Source of the DNA: Cladochytrium replicatum
Lineage: Eukaryota > Chytridiomycota > Chytridiomycetes > Cladochytriales > Cladochytriaceae
Direction: 5' to 3'
NCBI GenBank assembly: GCA_025526935.1
Contig: JAHLKD010000040.1
Location: 310,001 to 374,000, forward strand
Length of the DNA stretch: 64,000 nucleotides
The position numbers and the translations under genes were made by a program. Below are positions 32,101 to 44,563 of this stretch, in pieces. Every line of letters starts with the position of its first letter. Positions within the stretch are counted from its first letter, which is position 1. The notes beneath the pieces were generated by a model. It was not told the origin of the DNA, ran no database searches, and saw nothing but the letters and a program-made list of their open reading frames with translations.

Positions 32101-32912
32101 ACGGTGTCGAGGTCTTTCACGTCCAGAGACGGATAGGGAAAGCTGATGTTCATAGATTGCTGGAATACGCCAACCCAAGTATCGTCGCCCATGAACACCA
32201 CCGGGCGAAGTAGAGCGTTGAGTTGATCGACAATGTTGTCCTCGTTAATCGCGGATCCACCGAAATTGCTTCCCATATCTACAAATGTCGGCAAAGTTCC
32301 TGTCGTCAACCCCTTGATTCTCTGCAGTGTAGTTGTCGGCGGATCTGCACGAGCACGAAAGAGGAGCGAGTTTGCAGGCTGGTTTTTCACAAGGTCACGA
32401 AATATGGGGAGTTTGTTGATAAAGTGTGGGACGATGTTGGGATCGTCCACAACATCAAAATGAGCTTGGGATGTCGCGTTTGCCTTCTCCGCAAGATCAT
32501 CGTTCCAGACCGTAAAATCGTACCGCAATGCATCGATCAGCACAAAAACAGCTTTGGAATATCGTGCTGGGAACCAGCACTCATTTCGGTCGGAATAGAA
32601 CTGTGTGCCATTTGCAAAACCCTCTGGGCCAGGAGGATTCAAGCATGTGCTTGTGCTGTTGAGCTCATTCCTGGAGAGCAAGAACCCGCTGCCAAACAAG
32701 TACAATCCAATGATGTGGTAGGCGAACAAAGCGACCGCAATTGTCACAGCTGGAGCATAGACGGTGGGACTTCTCTTCAGCGCAGCGATGCTGAATTGGC
32801 CAACCGTGTTTGTTCCACTCAGAAACACTTCGGGAGCTTCTTCTTCCGCAGATGGCGCTGGGACCTTTGTTCTTTTAGTTTTTGTTTTGAAACCGACGGC
32901 GGGACCCTTCAA
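29178..32912 (-). CDS. GPI13: GPI ethanolamine phosphate transferase 3 (PIG-O/Gpi13)
   Basis: PIG-O/Gpi13 adds the ethanolamine phosphate to the third mannose of the GPI precursor in the ER, through which proteins are attached. The single exon encodes 1244 residues, longer than the usual 1000-1100. The alkaline-phosphatase-like catalytic domain is luminal, after a first helix (about residues 52-72). Metal and nucleophile motifs are AVFVLIDALRYDF (Asp127), RADPPTTTLQRIKGLTTG, LGVDHCGHTWGPDHPAM, and VGDHGMDPQGNHGGDSEDE. PTMSLLLGIPIPHGNLGTII closes the domain. About a dozen membrane helices follow. A Gln/Ser/Pro-rich insert (about residues 1030-1085) accounts for part of the extra length. It lies tail-to-tail with TM9SF (200 bp) and head-to-head with SMC2. 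Lack of introns contrasts with the neighbours. Confidence 0.93.
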   Translation of the reverse strand: MKGPAVGFKTKTKRTKVPAPSAEEEAPEVFLSGTNTVGQFSIAALKRSPTVYAPAVTIAVALFAYHIIGLYLFGSGFLLSRNELNSTSTCLNPPGPEGFANGTQFYSDRNECWFPARYSKAVFVLIDALRYDFTVWNDDLAEKANATSQAHFDVVDDPNIVPHFINKLPIFRDLVKNQPANSLLFRARADPPTTTLQRIKGLTTGTLPTFVDMGSNFGGSAINEDNIVDQLNALLRPVVFMGDDTWVGVFQQSMNISFPYPSLDVKDLDTVDDGCIKHIFPFLEKSKSDKPEDRWSFLIAHFLGVDHCGHTWGPDHPAMSAKLRQMNTVLSDIIDAIDDDTLLMVVGDHGMDPQGNHGGDSEDEVNSGLFMYSKKPLWSGHEGSERQRLDVFLEMVEKKLEDVDTSEPAVYLSDTFSGKLGNHRTVAQIDLVPTMSLLLGIPIPHGNLGTIIPELFWLPPISHNTRIWSDSPIVNVVKALRINAYQLHRYTIEYSEQRGSSEFEMDVLEKLLKEADAISEQAFTDLETRLIGDAELDNTILEKFARAGAAYIYFTRTTLAKARRVWAQFDLVLMGAGVVVLALSLVLSVALVTSSTWARIEEVPVLSFLQFAGFGATLGITGLFGSIVRSLCRSIDSAFTRVHEALFFCAVGFAISFLVWVVRVSPITSHSKSLEFLKSFLRGQWEVTNIQNAWNWGTGILLLVLHATSPASDSYTIWEERTTVFILQTFGFLNLIRGLLTFPPHVAIPIENDKESSSSKKQGRRPRLRVLIISVILIVLNRLTQMSTVCRQEMAPFCVPTYNASPNKTYASLFVTMILVFAIPMAALVSRRALKDIESYTSTGKLVATFISPVVLCAGWIYWALDSLEGHNILVGDLTYLVRVKVWWARILFLALSVVSLTAWSSNPLNIGLRVVGPSDRDPSQNRRALLLTGVANTLSSSYFVFFIICYAILAIFQKPMGALAFSLLFVQLVLALDLFTELRLEERRVQVKHELSERKAALKPSTPINIGETIRRRILQQQQSEKQPSKSELPADTTTPTPTEPVPAVSTPSLPSVIISTTPSLSLLFLSATYTSLLAQRLFFATGHQFTLTSIQWELAFIGLDKVSWLLSPLNVLLSTFPSQLLCAIYIPLLIFWNRPFWVVGGGNGSSEVRCAAELARQWTVWAGIVQGAVVTVSTVFAGVFRRHLMVWSVFAPKWMFQAAATGFIDLVGVIVFALVMQVPHRAYKAFWDELHRMGAVKQ

Positions 32913-33305
32913 ATTCTGAACGCTTTGTGAATTGCGCGGTTCCGGTCTAACACTGAAGGATCAGCTAAGGGTAATTGTGCTTTTCATTCCGTCCGTCCAC
33001 CTCGTCCGCTCAGAATCGGGCATTCTGCTCAGATCGTGCAATCAAAAACGGCGAATGCACAGCAGGTCTATGCCACACTTCAGCAGCCACGAACAAAAGC
33101 ACGGACAAAAAGGACACTAGGAAGGTCACAAAAGCTTTACCTGGCATACCTCTCGGACAACAGATAGAATAATGGTACATTTTATTTTTTAGAATATTCA
33201 TTTAATTTTTCAAACTCAAATGCTGCGCCATTTCCATTTGGGCCGGATTAGGAAACACCCAGACCCCCAGACCAAATCACCAGCGTTGAGACAGTGCCGC
33301 CTTAG
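32913..33305. promoter_or_regulatory. Divergent intergenic region, PIG-O / SMC2
   Basis: About 390 bp separate the PIG-O start from the proposed first base of the SMC2 start codon. The right part is AT-rich. No TATA box or other gene is evident. Confidence 0.4.
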
Positions 33306-36300
33306 AGTGAGTAGAACAAACAGGAAATTACCATACATCGCTGGTTGATTATTACTTTAATCCAATTAATCATGGTCTTGCAGTGCACATCAAAGAAGTC
33401 ATCATCGATGGGTTCAAATCCTATGCTCAGAAGACTGTCGTGTCGGGATGGGATCCGAGCTTCAATGCGATCACCGGACTTAATGGCTCCGGAAAGTCGA
33501 ACGTGCTAGATGCCATTTGTTTTGTTCTTGGAATCAAGGCCTTGTCGAACGTGAGTGTCGTCGCAATGTTCCACATCCACCGTTTAATATGCTGACTGGA
33601 ATTTTAAGCTTCGAGCGGCAAATCTTCAGGAACTCGTATACAAGAAGGGGCAGGCGGGCGTAGACACTGCGACTGTCGCAATCGTGTTCGACAACAGTGA
33701 AAAGCAAAACTCTCCACCCGGATACGTGAACGATCGCGAGATCACCGTGCAGCGTCAAGTAAGAAGACGTTAAACACCGATATTCAAATTTGCTGATTCT
33801 CATTCACACCATTGATAGTATCAAGTTGGGGGGAAGAACAAATACTTCATAAACGGAAAGACAATGAAGGAGGAGGATGTCGCGAACCTATTCCAGTCCG
33901 TCCAGCTCAACGTCAACAACCCTCACTTCTTGATAATGCAGGGACGTATCACAAAGGTGCTTAACATGAAGCCGACAGAGATTCTTGCCATGATCGAGGA
34001 AGCAGCTGGCACGAGGATGTACGAGGAGAAGAAGGGAAAGGCGGTCAAAACGATGCTAAGCAAAGATAAAAAGATGGAGGAAATTACAGAGGTATCCCGT
34101 CTATGAAAATGCAAGAGTGATTACTGATTGCTAATGAACCTTCTCAAACTTAGATGCTGGAGAAAGATATTGAACCAAAGCTGGAACAGCTGAGAGAGCA
34201 AAAGAAAAATTTTCTGGAAATGCGGCAAATTGAGGGTGATGTAGATCGAGTCATGCGACTTGTGGTGGCATATGATTACAAGAAAGCAGAGGTTTGCTTA
34301 GAGTAGTTGTCTATCTGATCAAACCTCAATCTTCGTATAAGGACTTTCTGGAAAAATCACAAGAGAAGTCAGAGGTTGCAAAAGAGAAGATCCAAACACT
34401 GCGAGGCCAGGTCCGACAGTACGAAGCAGATTTAAAAAGTTTTGAAAAACGGCTTGAGAAAATAGCGGAAGGACGACGGAAGGTGTGCTTTTACTAGTGT
34501 TTTGACGTACTATGTAACTGATCAGCTGAAATAATAGGAAGGGGGAAAATACACAGAACTCGATGCTCTTGTCCAAGATTTGTCGAAACAGGTTGTTCGA
34601 ATCAAGACAAAGCAGACCCTTCAAAAATCAGCAATAGATGAAGAACAGAGTAAACTTACTGCAAAGAAAACACTACTTGCTGAGGTATGTTACTTTAGTT
34701 GAAGTATTTGGGAAGCTCAGGTTCTCTCCAGTTACAAGGTCACTATGCACAGCTCACTGCAAAGAAAGAAGAATCCTTGAAACAGAATGGAATCTTCAAA
34801 GTTGAGCATGAACAGGCAGAGGCTGATATAAAGTTGCAAGAGGACTTGTTGTCTACTCTCTTGACAGGAATGTCAGCTTCAGCAAGCAATAATGCCAGCT
34901 ATATGGACCAACTTAAAGGTGACAATATCTTTCTATTCCTATTGGTCTGTACAACCTGAGATATGTTCATTTTAGATGCTCAACAAAGGTTGGCAAAATC
35001 GCAAAATGAGCAGAAACAATCAGTGATGAAGATCAAACATGCCAAATCAGAGATGCAGAGGTTCACTCCTAAAGCAAGAGTTGCTGAAGAAGAAAATGCA
35101 GAGTTACTTTTGAACCTAAAAAAGAAAGTGCAGCAGATTGAGCAACTTAAGGTAGCCGTGTGAATGTGACTTAACCTTTCTATTTCTAATTACGTTGACC
35201 AGATAAATGTTGCAAAATTCAACTGGGATGAAGAGGAGGAGAAGAAACTTTCTGAAGAGAAATCTCAAATGCAGTCTGAAGTTTCAGCCCTAAGAGAGGT
35301 AACATTAAAAATTCATTTGACTTAGGAGGTTTTCTAAATTTACTACAGAAAGTCGAGTCACTGCAGACAAAGCTCATTTCAGTTTTGTTTGAATATAGAG
35401 ATCCAGTGCCCTCTTTTGACCGTGGGAAAGTTAAGGGGCTTGTAGCAAATCTTGTAGACATTCCTAAGGAGAATGAGAGCCGATATTTAGCTGTTGAAAC
35501 TTGTGCTGGCGGTCGTCTCTACAATGTGAGCCCATTTCTTCCACTTGTTAAAAACTGTAGCATCTCAAATGTTGAAAAGGTTGTGATCACTGATGAAGTT
35601 GTAGGGAAACAGCTTATTGAACATGGAGGACTTAAGAATCGAGTAACCTTCATTCCTCTAAACAAGATCAGACCAAATGTGATGAATTCAGATGTGAGAC
35701 TTGAATGAAGACATATCAAGCAAGACGCTGGAACTAACTCAAAATTTCAGTGTCTGGGATATGCAAAGGAGATCTCATCTGGAAAAGCTGAGCTTGCACT
35801 CAACGTTATACAGTATGACCAGTCAGTGCAGAATGCAATGAAGTTTGTTTTTGGGAACACTTTGATCTGTGAAGGTAAGCTACCATTCAGTGTATATTTG
35901 CAAAGTTGTGAATATTGACATCCTCGAATAGATGAGAATACAGCAAAGAATGTCACTTTCAATAAAGACATTCGAACCCGTTCAGTTACATTAGATGGTG
36001 ATACATATGACCCTTCTGGCCAGCTCTCGGGAGGATCAAGATCACAATCAAGTGGGATTCTCAAACTGATGAAAGAACTGAAGATTATCAGCAAAGAGCT
36101 TGAAAAGAAAGAGGCAGTTTTGGGAGATGTCTTGCACCGCTGGGAGCTGAGCAGTAACCGAGCACGATCATACTTCCAAACAAGGCAACAGCTGGATATT
36201 GTAGAGCATGAGTACGGTTCACTGCAGAGACAGCTGGAAAGTAATCACAGTTCAAAGGTAAGAATGAGTAAGACTATTTCCTTGTATTCTTTATATCCTA

Positions 36301-38053
36301 TTATATAGATTCTGGAAGAAGTTGCACAGCTTGAAGAAACAATTGAGCAGGAAGAGAAAAATCATGTCGAACAGCAGGAGTTGGAGAAAAAGCTGAATGA
36401 AATGATAAAGAAATTACAGAGAGATATTGAGGAATTGTCAGACCACAGAGAAGAGAAAATAGAATCATTGAAGGTATACCTATACAAGCGGTAATGTTTA
36501 TGCTAAACTCTCAAATTGTGTAGAAAGAGCTGGCTGCAAAGAAGAGGGCATGGGAAAAGGGAAAGCCAAAGTTTGAGCAACTGCGACACAAATTAGCTGT
36601 TGCTGATGAGGAAATGTGTATGTATCTCAGCTGATTTCTCACTCTTATTAATGTTATATTATTTATTAGCCCAGATGCAGCGAGACATCAAGGAAACTGA
36701 AGCTGAAATCATTGACATATCTCAATCAGTTGAAGATCTTGCGAAACAGGCTGAATTAATTAGGAGTGAATTAATTGCAGCTGAAGTATGCACAGAGTTA
36801 ACTCTGATTAGAGTTTTCTAATTAAAGTCTTATCAAGAACGAGCACAAATATGCTTTGGAGGATTTACAGAAAGAGCAATCAAAGTATTCTCGGTTTGAC
36901 AATCAATCTCAACAGCTTGAAGAGGAGCGAAAGGAGAGATTACAGCTAGTTGAAGACATCAAGCTTGACATCCAGGCAACTGAACATCAGATTGAACAAT
37001 ACAAGTTTGAATATGCTGAAGCAAAGTCACGCCTCGCTGCACTTGTTAAGGAACATAGCTGGATATTGGCAAAACAACAGTAGGACGTGTTTAGTACAGT
37101 AAAGGATTATCAGACTGATGGTTTCCTTTTTCAAAAGAGATTTTGGAAAGCCAGGGACTCCGTTTGAATTTGAAATTGACAAAATTCATGATGCTCGTAA
37201 AGCACTGAATCAAATGCAGGATAGGAAGAAAATTTTAGAGAAAGTAGTTAATCGTGAAGTAATGGAGTCAATTGAGAGGTATTTTTCATTAGTGACTTTA
37301 TGAAGACATTGCAAACTATGTTTACAGGCTAGAAAAACAGGAAAAAGAGCTGAAGCAGATGTTTAATACTGTCAAAAAGGATAAGAAGAAGATAGAAGGA
37401 ACTATGGATAGGCTTGACAACTTCAAGCAAGAGAAACTAAGGCAAACATTTTTGAAGGTCAATAAGTAAGTTATCATTGCATTTTCTTCTGTTTTTAATA
37501 GTTGCCATTGACAGTGATTTTGGATTGATCTTCTCTGATCTGTTACCTGGGAATACGGTCAAACTCCAAACGCTTGAAGGCAAGACCATTCAGGATGGTT
37601 TTGAAATCAAAGTTTGTATTGGAGGAGTGTGGAAGCACAGCCTAACAGAATTGAGCGGTGGACAACGGTTTGTGCCAAAAAATATTTCTTAATTTTTCTC
37701 TAATTGATATGCCAGGTCTCTTATCGCGCTGTCATTGATTCTTGCGTTACTTCAAGTGAAGCCAGCCCCTATGTACATCTTGGATGAAGTTGATGCAGCA
37801 CTTGACTTGTCACATACTCAAAACATTGGGCACCTTTTCAGAACACGCTTCAAGGGCTCTCAATTTATCGTAGTGTCACTGAAAGAAGGGATGTTCAACA
37901 ATGCAAATGTTCTCTTTAGGGCAAAGTTGAGAGATGGAGTATCAACTATTGAGGTGAGGGCAGCATGTCCCAAGTATTTCCTTCTTTTCATTTACAAACC
38001 TATTTCTTACTCAGAGGACTGCAGAGCGAAAGAGAGCAAGAACAGAGAACTGA
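33306..38053 (+). CDS. SMC2: Condensin subunit SMC2, many introns
   Basis: SMC2 is one of the two ATPase arms of condensin, which compacts mitotic chromosomes. The protein begins [15 protein letters not shown]; the ATG seems split by an intron (A at 33306, TG at 33384-33385). The head carries Walker [19 protein letters not shown], then [15 protein letters not shown] and [33 protein letters not shown]. Long coiled coils flank a hinge with [12 protein letters not shown] and [18 protein letters not shown]. The C-terminal head has [15 protein letters not shown] in the arm, [33 protein letters not shown], the signature [17 protein letters not shown], Walker [21 protein letters not shown] and [13 protein letters not shown]. 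The end is [12 protein letters not shown]. Roughly twenty GT-AG introns of 45-80 nt interrupt it, and its codons are AT-richer than those of nearby genes. No frame break was noticed. Confidence 0.95.
33307..33383 (+). other. Intron apparently splitting the SMC2 start codon
   Basis: SMC2 must start M-H-I-K, but position 33383-33385 reads GTG CAC ATC. A GTGAGT donor at 33307 preceded by A (33306) and a TTGCAG acceptor ending at 33383 join A to TG, making ATG CAC ATC. The only nearby unspliced ATG (33372) is in another frame. Confidence 0.65.
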
Positions 38054-38472
38054 TATTTACTATCCAAAAAGCTGTTCATTCATTTGTAATATATTGAATA
38101 TCTTTACAGATGCTCCTTCTTTGGCTGTCCATTGTAGTATCAGGATGCTCCAGTTGTAGGTCTAGCTGTCTCATTATTTGGTTTAGCTTAAATTTTTGTC
38201 CTCTACTGGAATGATACCGGAATCACACAATATCATCAGGCGAGATGAAAGGGCATGTGTATGCTTACCATCCATGATTGATCTTTGGACTGCCTGTTAA
38301 AAACCAAGGGCTTCTCCTGGCAGCGGTAGGGCGTCTTTAGCTGTACTGTAGCTAGCACAACAGCTCCAGGTTCCGTCTCTTGGCCCAGTACCTGTTCTCC
38401 CAGGTGTGTATATGCCTAATACTCCGACAGGCTGCACACTACACCCAAGTTGGTCAGGCAACCAGGGAATGC
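38054..38472. other. No recognisable gene downstream of SMC2
   Basis: The SMC2 3' region. Nothing coding is supported. The right part leads into the minisatellite. Confidence 0.45.
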
Positions 38473-38637
38473 TGTGGTCAAAGACATTGGTCACATCAAC
38501 TCCTATATTCAAGTGAACAGTGCGTGTGGGCATACCTGTGGTCAAAGACATTGGTCACATCAACTCCTATATTCAAGTGAACAGTGCGTGTGGGCATACC
38601 TGTGGTCAAAGACATTGGTCACATCAACTCAAAGGAC
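38473..38637 (+). repeat. Minisatellite, 64-bp unit, about 2.6 copies
   Basis: The unit begins TGTGGTCAAAGACATTGGTC at 38473, 38537 and 38601, a period of exactly 64 bases, with near-identical sequence. The third copy stops after CATCAACTC. The unit is not a multiple of three, so open frames across it rotate through all frames and are unlikely to be coding. Confidence 0.85.
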
Positions 38638-40051
<1,414 letters not shown>

Positions 40052-40345
40052 CTGACTTTAAACATAGAAATATGAGACTGTTGAATTGGTTCGTTTATTT
40101 TCTTGAAAGTGCACAAATGAGAACGGTTCTGACTGTGACGGTGTGTCCTAATTATGCAGGATATCCGCTTTCCATCTGCAAATAACATTGCTTGTCCAGC
40201 TTGTCTGCTCATGCACAAAGAAATGGGGTCGGAAAATGTCAACTATGCACAGAATAAGGCTTTATAGAGACACCATGACTTTAGCCATGATTGGCAATAT
40301 TCAAAACTACAATACAAGCATCGAAACAAGTAAGATGGAATTGCA
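40052..40345. other. No recognisable gene
   Basis: Sequence upstream of the WDR5-like relic. A minus-strand frame (about 40242-40052) with FSDPISL might be the remnant of the preceding WD40 blade, but it is too degraded to call. Confidence 0.3.
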
Positions 40346-42412
40346 TCAGTTGACCGTAGAACTCTGATGTGTGAACTTTCCAGTTGTGATTGCACGATTC
40401 ATCTTAAGAAAAACAGCGAATGCCCTGACCTAAACAAATAAAATAGAAAGAAAATGCTAAAGCAGCTGAATATGAAATCGTGCGGTGCTCCTACCATAGT
40501 TATAAATGTTTCTTGAAGCACGTTGATTTCAGTTATTCTGCTTCTGCCATCCATGGTCTTCTTTTCCAGCACCGAAAAGTCGAGTTTCGTGAGCTGTCTG
40601 CAGAAGTAAGAAAACAATAAGCCGGAAAATCTCGAGTTTTATCTTGAATGCTTTCCTTGTAGCTCTCGAAAGATAAATTAGTGGGCGAACAGTAAAGCAT
40701 GCTAGTAGGACCGTCACAGTTAACCCAGCAGCACTCAGAACCGTGGCAATGACGATTGCGCGAAAATGAAGCTGATCGACAACTCCAAATATTCCTTTGT
40801 AAGGAATCGCAACCACAGCAATCCAGTTGGTTCCGAATTCTGTCAAGAGATGTGCTCGCACCAAATAGAGAGCAGATGATCCCTGTGAATCAATGCCGTA
40901 GAGCGTCATTGTTGTTCTTTCGAGAGAACTCGATTGGGTTTCGAATTGACTGGACTGTTGGGCCGACTGTTGCATTGCGGACACTAACGATGATATCGTC
41001 AAGTCAGTGGTTGAGTTTGCCACGAACTGTTATAAAATGATCAGTTAGAAACAGTCAAAAATGTGTAGATGACCGTACTCTAGAGTTCCCATCCGCAATA
41101 GCCGCTGCGTTATCTGCTGTAACCAGCAAGCCGCTGTCTTTCTCAAAAAGAAATATCCGTGTTCCATTTGCAAAAGTGGATGAGAGAGCTTCAATAAATT
41201 TTGAAAAGCTAGTCTGGACTTCTATCGAGATAGCACAACCGAAGGACGGTATGACACCTAACGTTCTGTCATGATCATTTGGATAGTAGTATCCAAGGTG
41301 GGTGAATTGCCATAGCAATGTGCCTTGTACATCCATATCTAACAAGATCAATTTTAAGAAGTGCTGTGTAGTGACGAGTGTTTTTGCGTACAAGAAGTTG
41401 CTTCCCACGACGAGCTGTAATTCGTTGGCGGTGCAAAAGGGAGTATCGTCAGAATAGGTGGACCGGGCGGGCCATTGTCGTTCCATGGAGTAAAGGCATA
41501 CTTCCATCCAATGCTATCGTCCATGAACGCAACCATGGTTATCCCCGTGATTTTGTACACCCCGATTTGCGGAGGTGGGGTGTTCGTGAAGAACTTGCGA
41601 TTAGGATTGATAACACCTTTCAAATGCTCAATATAGGTACTGCCAGACAATTTTTTGCATGTAGGTCCAAACCTGTAAAGTTCTCGGTCGCCCCACAGAA
41701 AACTCCATTGTGAATTGGTTGGGTTCTCATTGCGTTGACAACTTCTCTGAAGGCATCCGTTCGGTTTCGCATGATCACCGGAACCTCAGTTGTGGTCAGC
41801 GCACGAACTATGTCAGGGTTTCGCAGGACTATATTCAAAGCTGCATCCGAAACAGCCAGCACTCCGATTGTTGAAGTGATGACTTGCTCCATGATTAACT
41901 GAGCCAGGATCATCGGTGTCAGAAGCATTATTGAAGCAAAAGTCGATTGATTACCCCTAAGTTCTGTTCACCTATAATGGATATTGAATTAGTTGTAGTA
42001 AGTGAAATAAGGACCCATGTCTGTCATTTGTTGATTTGTTGGATTAGTTATGGTGTTAAGCACGATGGTTGAAACTTACAGGAAGGCAGATCCCCAGTAA
42101 GGGAATGGCAAACACGAATATCAACGGAACGAGCAGAGGAACGTTGATTTTCATCAAAGCATGATTTGGTCTGTCCAAGCTCCCTGCTTCCTCCACCGAT
42201 ACGTAAGGCGCTACCTGTTCCGACCGCTTTCGCATGCTCTGTGATCCCGAACTTCATGGAAAAATAAGGGTTATGAGAAATCGTGGCACTTTCCTCCGGT
42301 ACATGTTAGCATACTGTCCTCCCAAGATCCCTGATGAGGAAGCTCCTTTTCCTACCGTCTCATGATTCTCAGTTGGTACTGGATAAGCGTTTCTACTGAT
42401 TGCCGGCAACAT
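40346..42412 (-). CDS. dCache-type sensor receptor without effector domain, copy A
   Basis: This looks like a membrane sensor of the dCache family, as found in fungal nucleotide-cyclase receptors. The proposed start (42412, MLPAISRNAYPVP) leads after an intron to SMRKRSEQVAPYVSVEEAGS and a first membrane helix NVPLLVPLIFVFAIPLLGIC. The extracellular part reads ILAQLIMEQVITSTIGVLAV, GVFCGATENFTG, TPPPQIGVYKITGI, LWQFTHLGYYYP, and IFLFEKDSGLLVTADNAAAI, a Cache-like sequence. The second helix is VIATVLSAAGLTVTVLLACF, followed by a HAMP-like RPLIYLSRATRKAFK and KFDFSVLEKKTMDGRSRITE, INVLQETFITM and VRAFAVFLKMNRAI. It stops at 40346 after GKFTHQSSTVN. No cyclase, kinase or other output domain is present. 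About eight introns are needed; exon limits are approximate. A close paralogue lies upstream. Confidence 0.6.
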
Positions 42413-42593
42413 GGTTACCCAAGATCCAATCGGCTCTATTCACAAGGTTCACTTCAAACAACCCTGTTTCTACAAATCACCAACGAATCAAATAAGATGC
42501 CCATCCGTTCCCAGAAATCAATCAACCAATCACGTCAATTTATTTGATTCTTGTGTTTTCCGATGGTCGAGCAGTGACTCCCACATGAGATAA

Positions 42594-44563
42594 CTATTTG
42601 GGGACCGAATCCTTAATTGTGAACTTTCCTGTAGCAATTGCTCGATTGATCTTTAAATACACCGCGAACGCTCTCACCTTGGAAACGATGAGGTCTGCAC
42701 ATTCGAAATGTCTTAAAGCTCGTACCATTGTCATGAACGTATCCTGTACCACATTGATTTCGGTTATCCGGCTCCAGCCATCCACAGTCTCCCCCTCCAA
42801 CAACGAAAAATCAAACTTTGTAAGCCGCCTAATTTAGAGAAGAAGAATCAGCCGAAATCTAACGTAATCATCTTGATTGTTTTCCTTGTCACCCTCGAGA
42901 GGGCTGTGAGGGGTCGCACGGTGAAGTATGAAAGAAACAACGTGAGTGTCAGCCGAACCACACCTAAAACAGCGGCGCTGATAATGGTCCGAACGCGAAC
43001 GAGATCGACAGTGCCGAAAAACCCATCATAAGGAATCGCAACGACTGCTACCCAGTTGGCCTCCATCACGCTCAATAGATCCGCACGGACTAGGAACAGT
43101 TCTAGCGACCCTGCCACATAGCCGTATAGCATCATTGTTGGAGAGTCGAAAATTGTGGGTGAAACAAAACCGTCTGTTCCATTCGTATTGGAATATTGTT
43201 GCATGGCTACGACTAGCGACGAAATGGTGGAATCCGTTGTAGTGTTTGCCTGAAACTACGTGAAGGGATGAGCAACTCATCATGGAGAAACAATTTCAAG
43301 GAAGGTAATACTCTTATCTCGCCATCGGCTATGGCAGTTGCATTGTCTGCTGTGACCAGCAGGCCAGTAATTTGCTCGAACAAAAAGATTCGCGTCCCAT
43401 CGGCGAAGGCATGTGAGAGAGCTTCAATATATTTTGAGAAGCTGGTTTGGATCTCGATGATGATCCCGCAATAGAAAGACGGCATCACACCTGAAAGTCG
43501 ATCTTGCTTCGTGGGATAATGGTAGAGGAGGTGGATGAACTGCCAGAAGACTGCGTTGGTAAATCTGCTGTGAACGTGTTTATAATGTTGCGTACAGTAT
43601 GTAGCGTCCCACGAGGCGTTGAACTTCGTTAAGGGAGACCTCGAGATCGGCTGAAGCCTGGATGGACCCGGTCCATAACTGTCCCATATAGTCACATTGT
43701 ACTTCCAGCCAGTAGTGTCGTCCACGAAGACAACTGATGTGTCTCCTACGATATCGTATACACCGATTTGAGGTGGTGGGGTGCTTGAAAGTACTTCCGA
43801 TTTGAACTGATGTCGCCTTTTCAAATTATTAAGGGCATGTGAGGGCTTCAAATTGTCGCTAGCTCACCTGTGACATTCTCGGTCGCAGAACAGATCAGAC
43901 CATTTTGGACTGGCTGAGCTCTCAATGCATTGACGAGTTCTCTGAATGCGTCGGTTTGGTTTCCAGTAAAACCGGGCTGAACAATGAGGTCATAGCGCGA
44001 ATAACATCGCTGTTATACATGACCATAGTCAAACAGCGTGGGCGACAGTGAGTACTTTGACGGTGGAAGCGGTGACTTGCTCCATGATTATCTGCGCTAA
44101 TGTATAGACGTTCAAATAGGTCATTACATGATCAGCAATTACGACGGATCCGCTGACCATCGTGCGTACCTTCAAGTTCTGCTCTCCTATCATGGAAATG
44201 GAATCGGTGGTGGCAGCTGTGATGATCACATACGACTAGGCTGTATTAATGTGTTTTTGAGTTGCCTTCCCGAAATCTTGACCATACCGGAATTCCAATG
44301 CCCAGAAGAGGAATGGCGAAAACTAGTGCCAGCGGTACAAGCAAAGACAATCTGAATGGCATCCGTTCATGCTCGGCTGTTTGATCTGATCTCCCCGCCT
44401 CCTCAACGGATTTGTAAGGGGATGTTCTAACGGATCCTTTTTGCGAGCGCGAGCTTTTTCACCCCTCAGCTAATTTCATCATTCATCCGGTTTTGCAGGA
44501 CGTGACTTACCCATCAACGATTCTCAGTGGATGCGGATAAGGATAGGTTCGTCCAATGTCCAT
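42594..44563 (-). pseudogene. dCache-type receptor, copy B, with frame breaks
   Basis: Paralogue of the adjacent gene in the same orientation, 182 bp away. It has the same parts: first exon MDIGRTYPYPHPLRIVD, SPYKSVEEAGRSDQ, helix LSLLVPLALVFAIPLLGI, IIMEQVTASTVKVLTV, ICSATENVTG, TPPPQIGVYDIVGDTSVV, FWQFIHLLYHYP, IFLFEQITGLLVTADNATAI, second membrane helix and RPLTALSRVTRKTIK. It ends KFDFSLLEGETVDGWSRITE, INVVQDTFMTM, VRAFAVYLKINRAI, then GKFTIKDSVPK and stop. At least three indel-type frame changes relative to copy A lie in the N-terminal sensor half (near 44040, 43965 and 43805). It is probably a pseudogene; the C-terminal half is still open. Like copy A it has no output domain. Confidence 0.55.
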
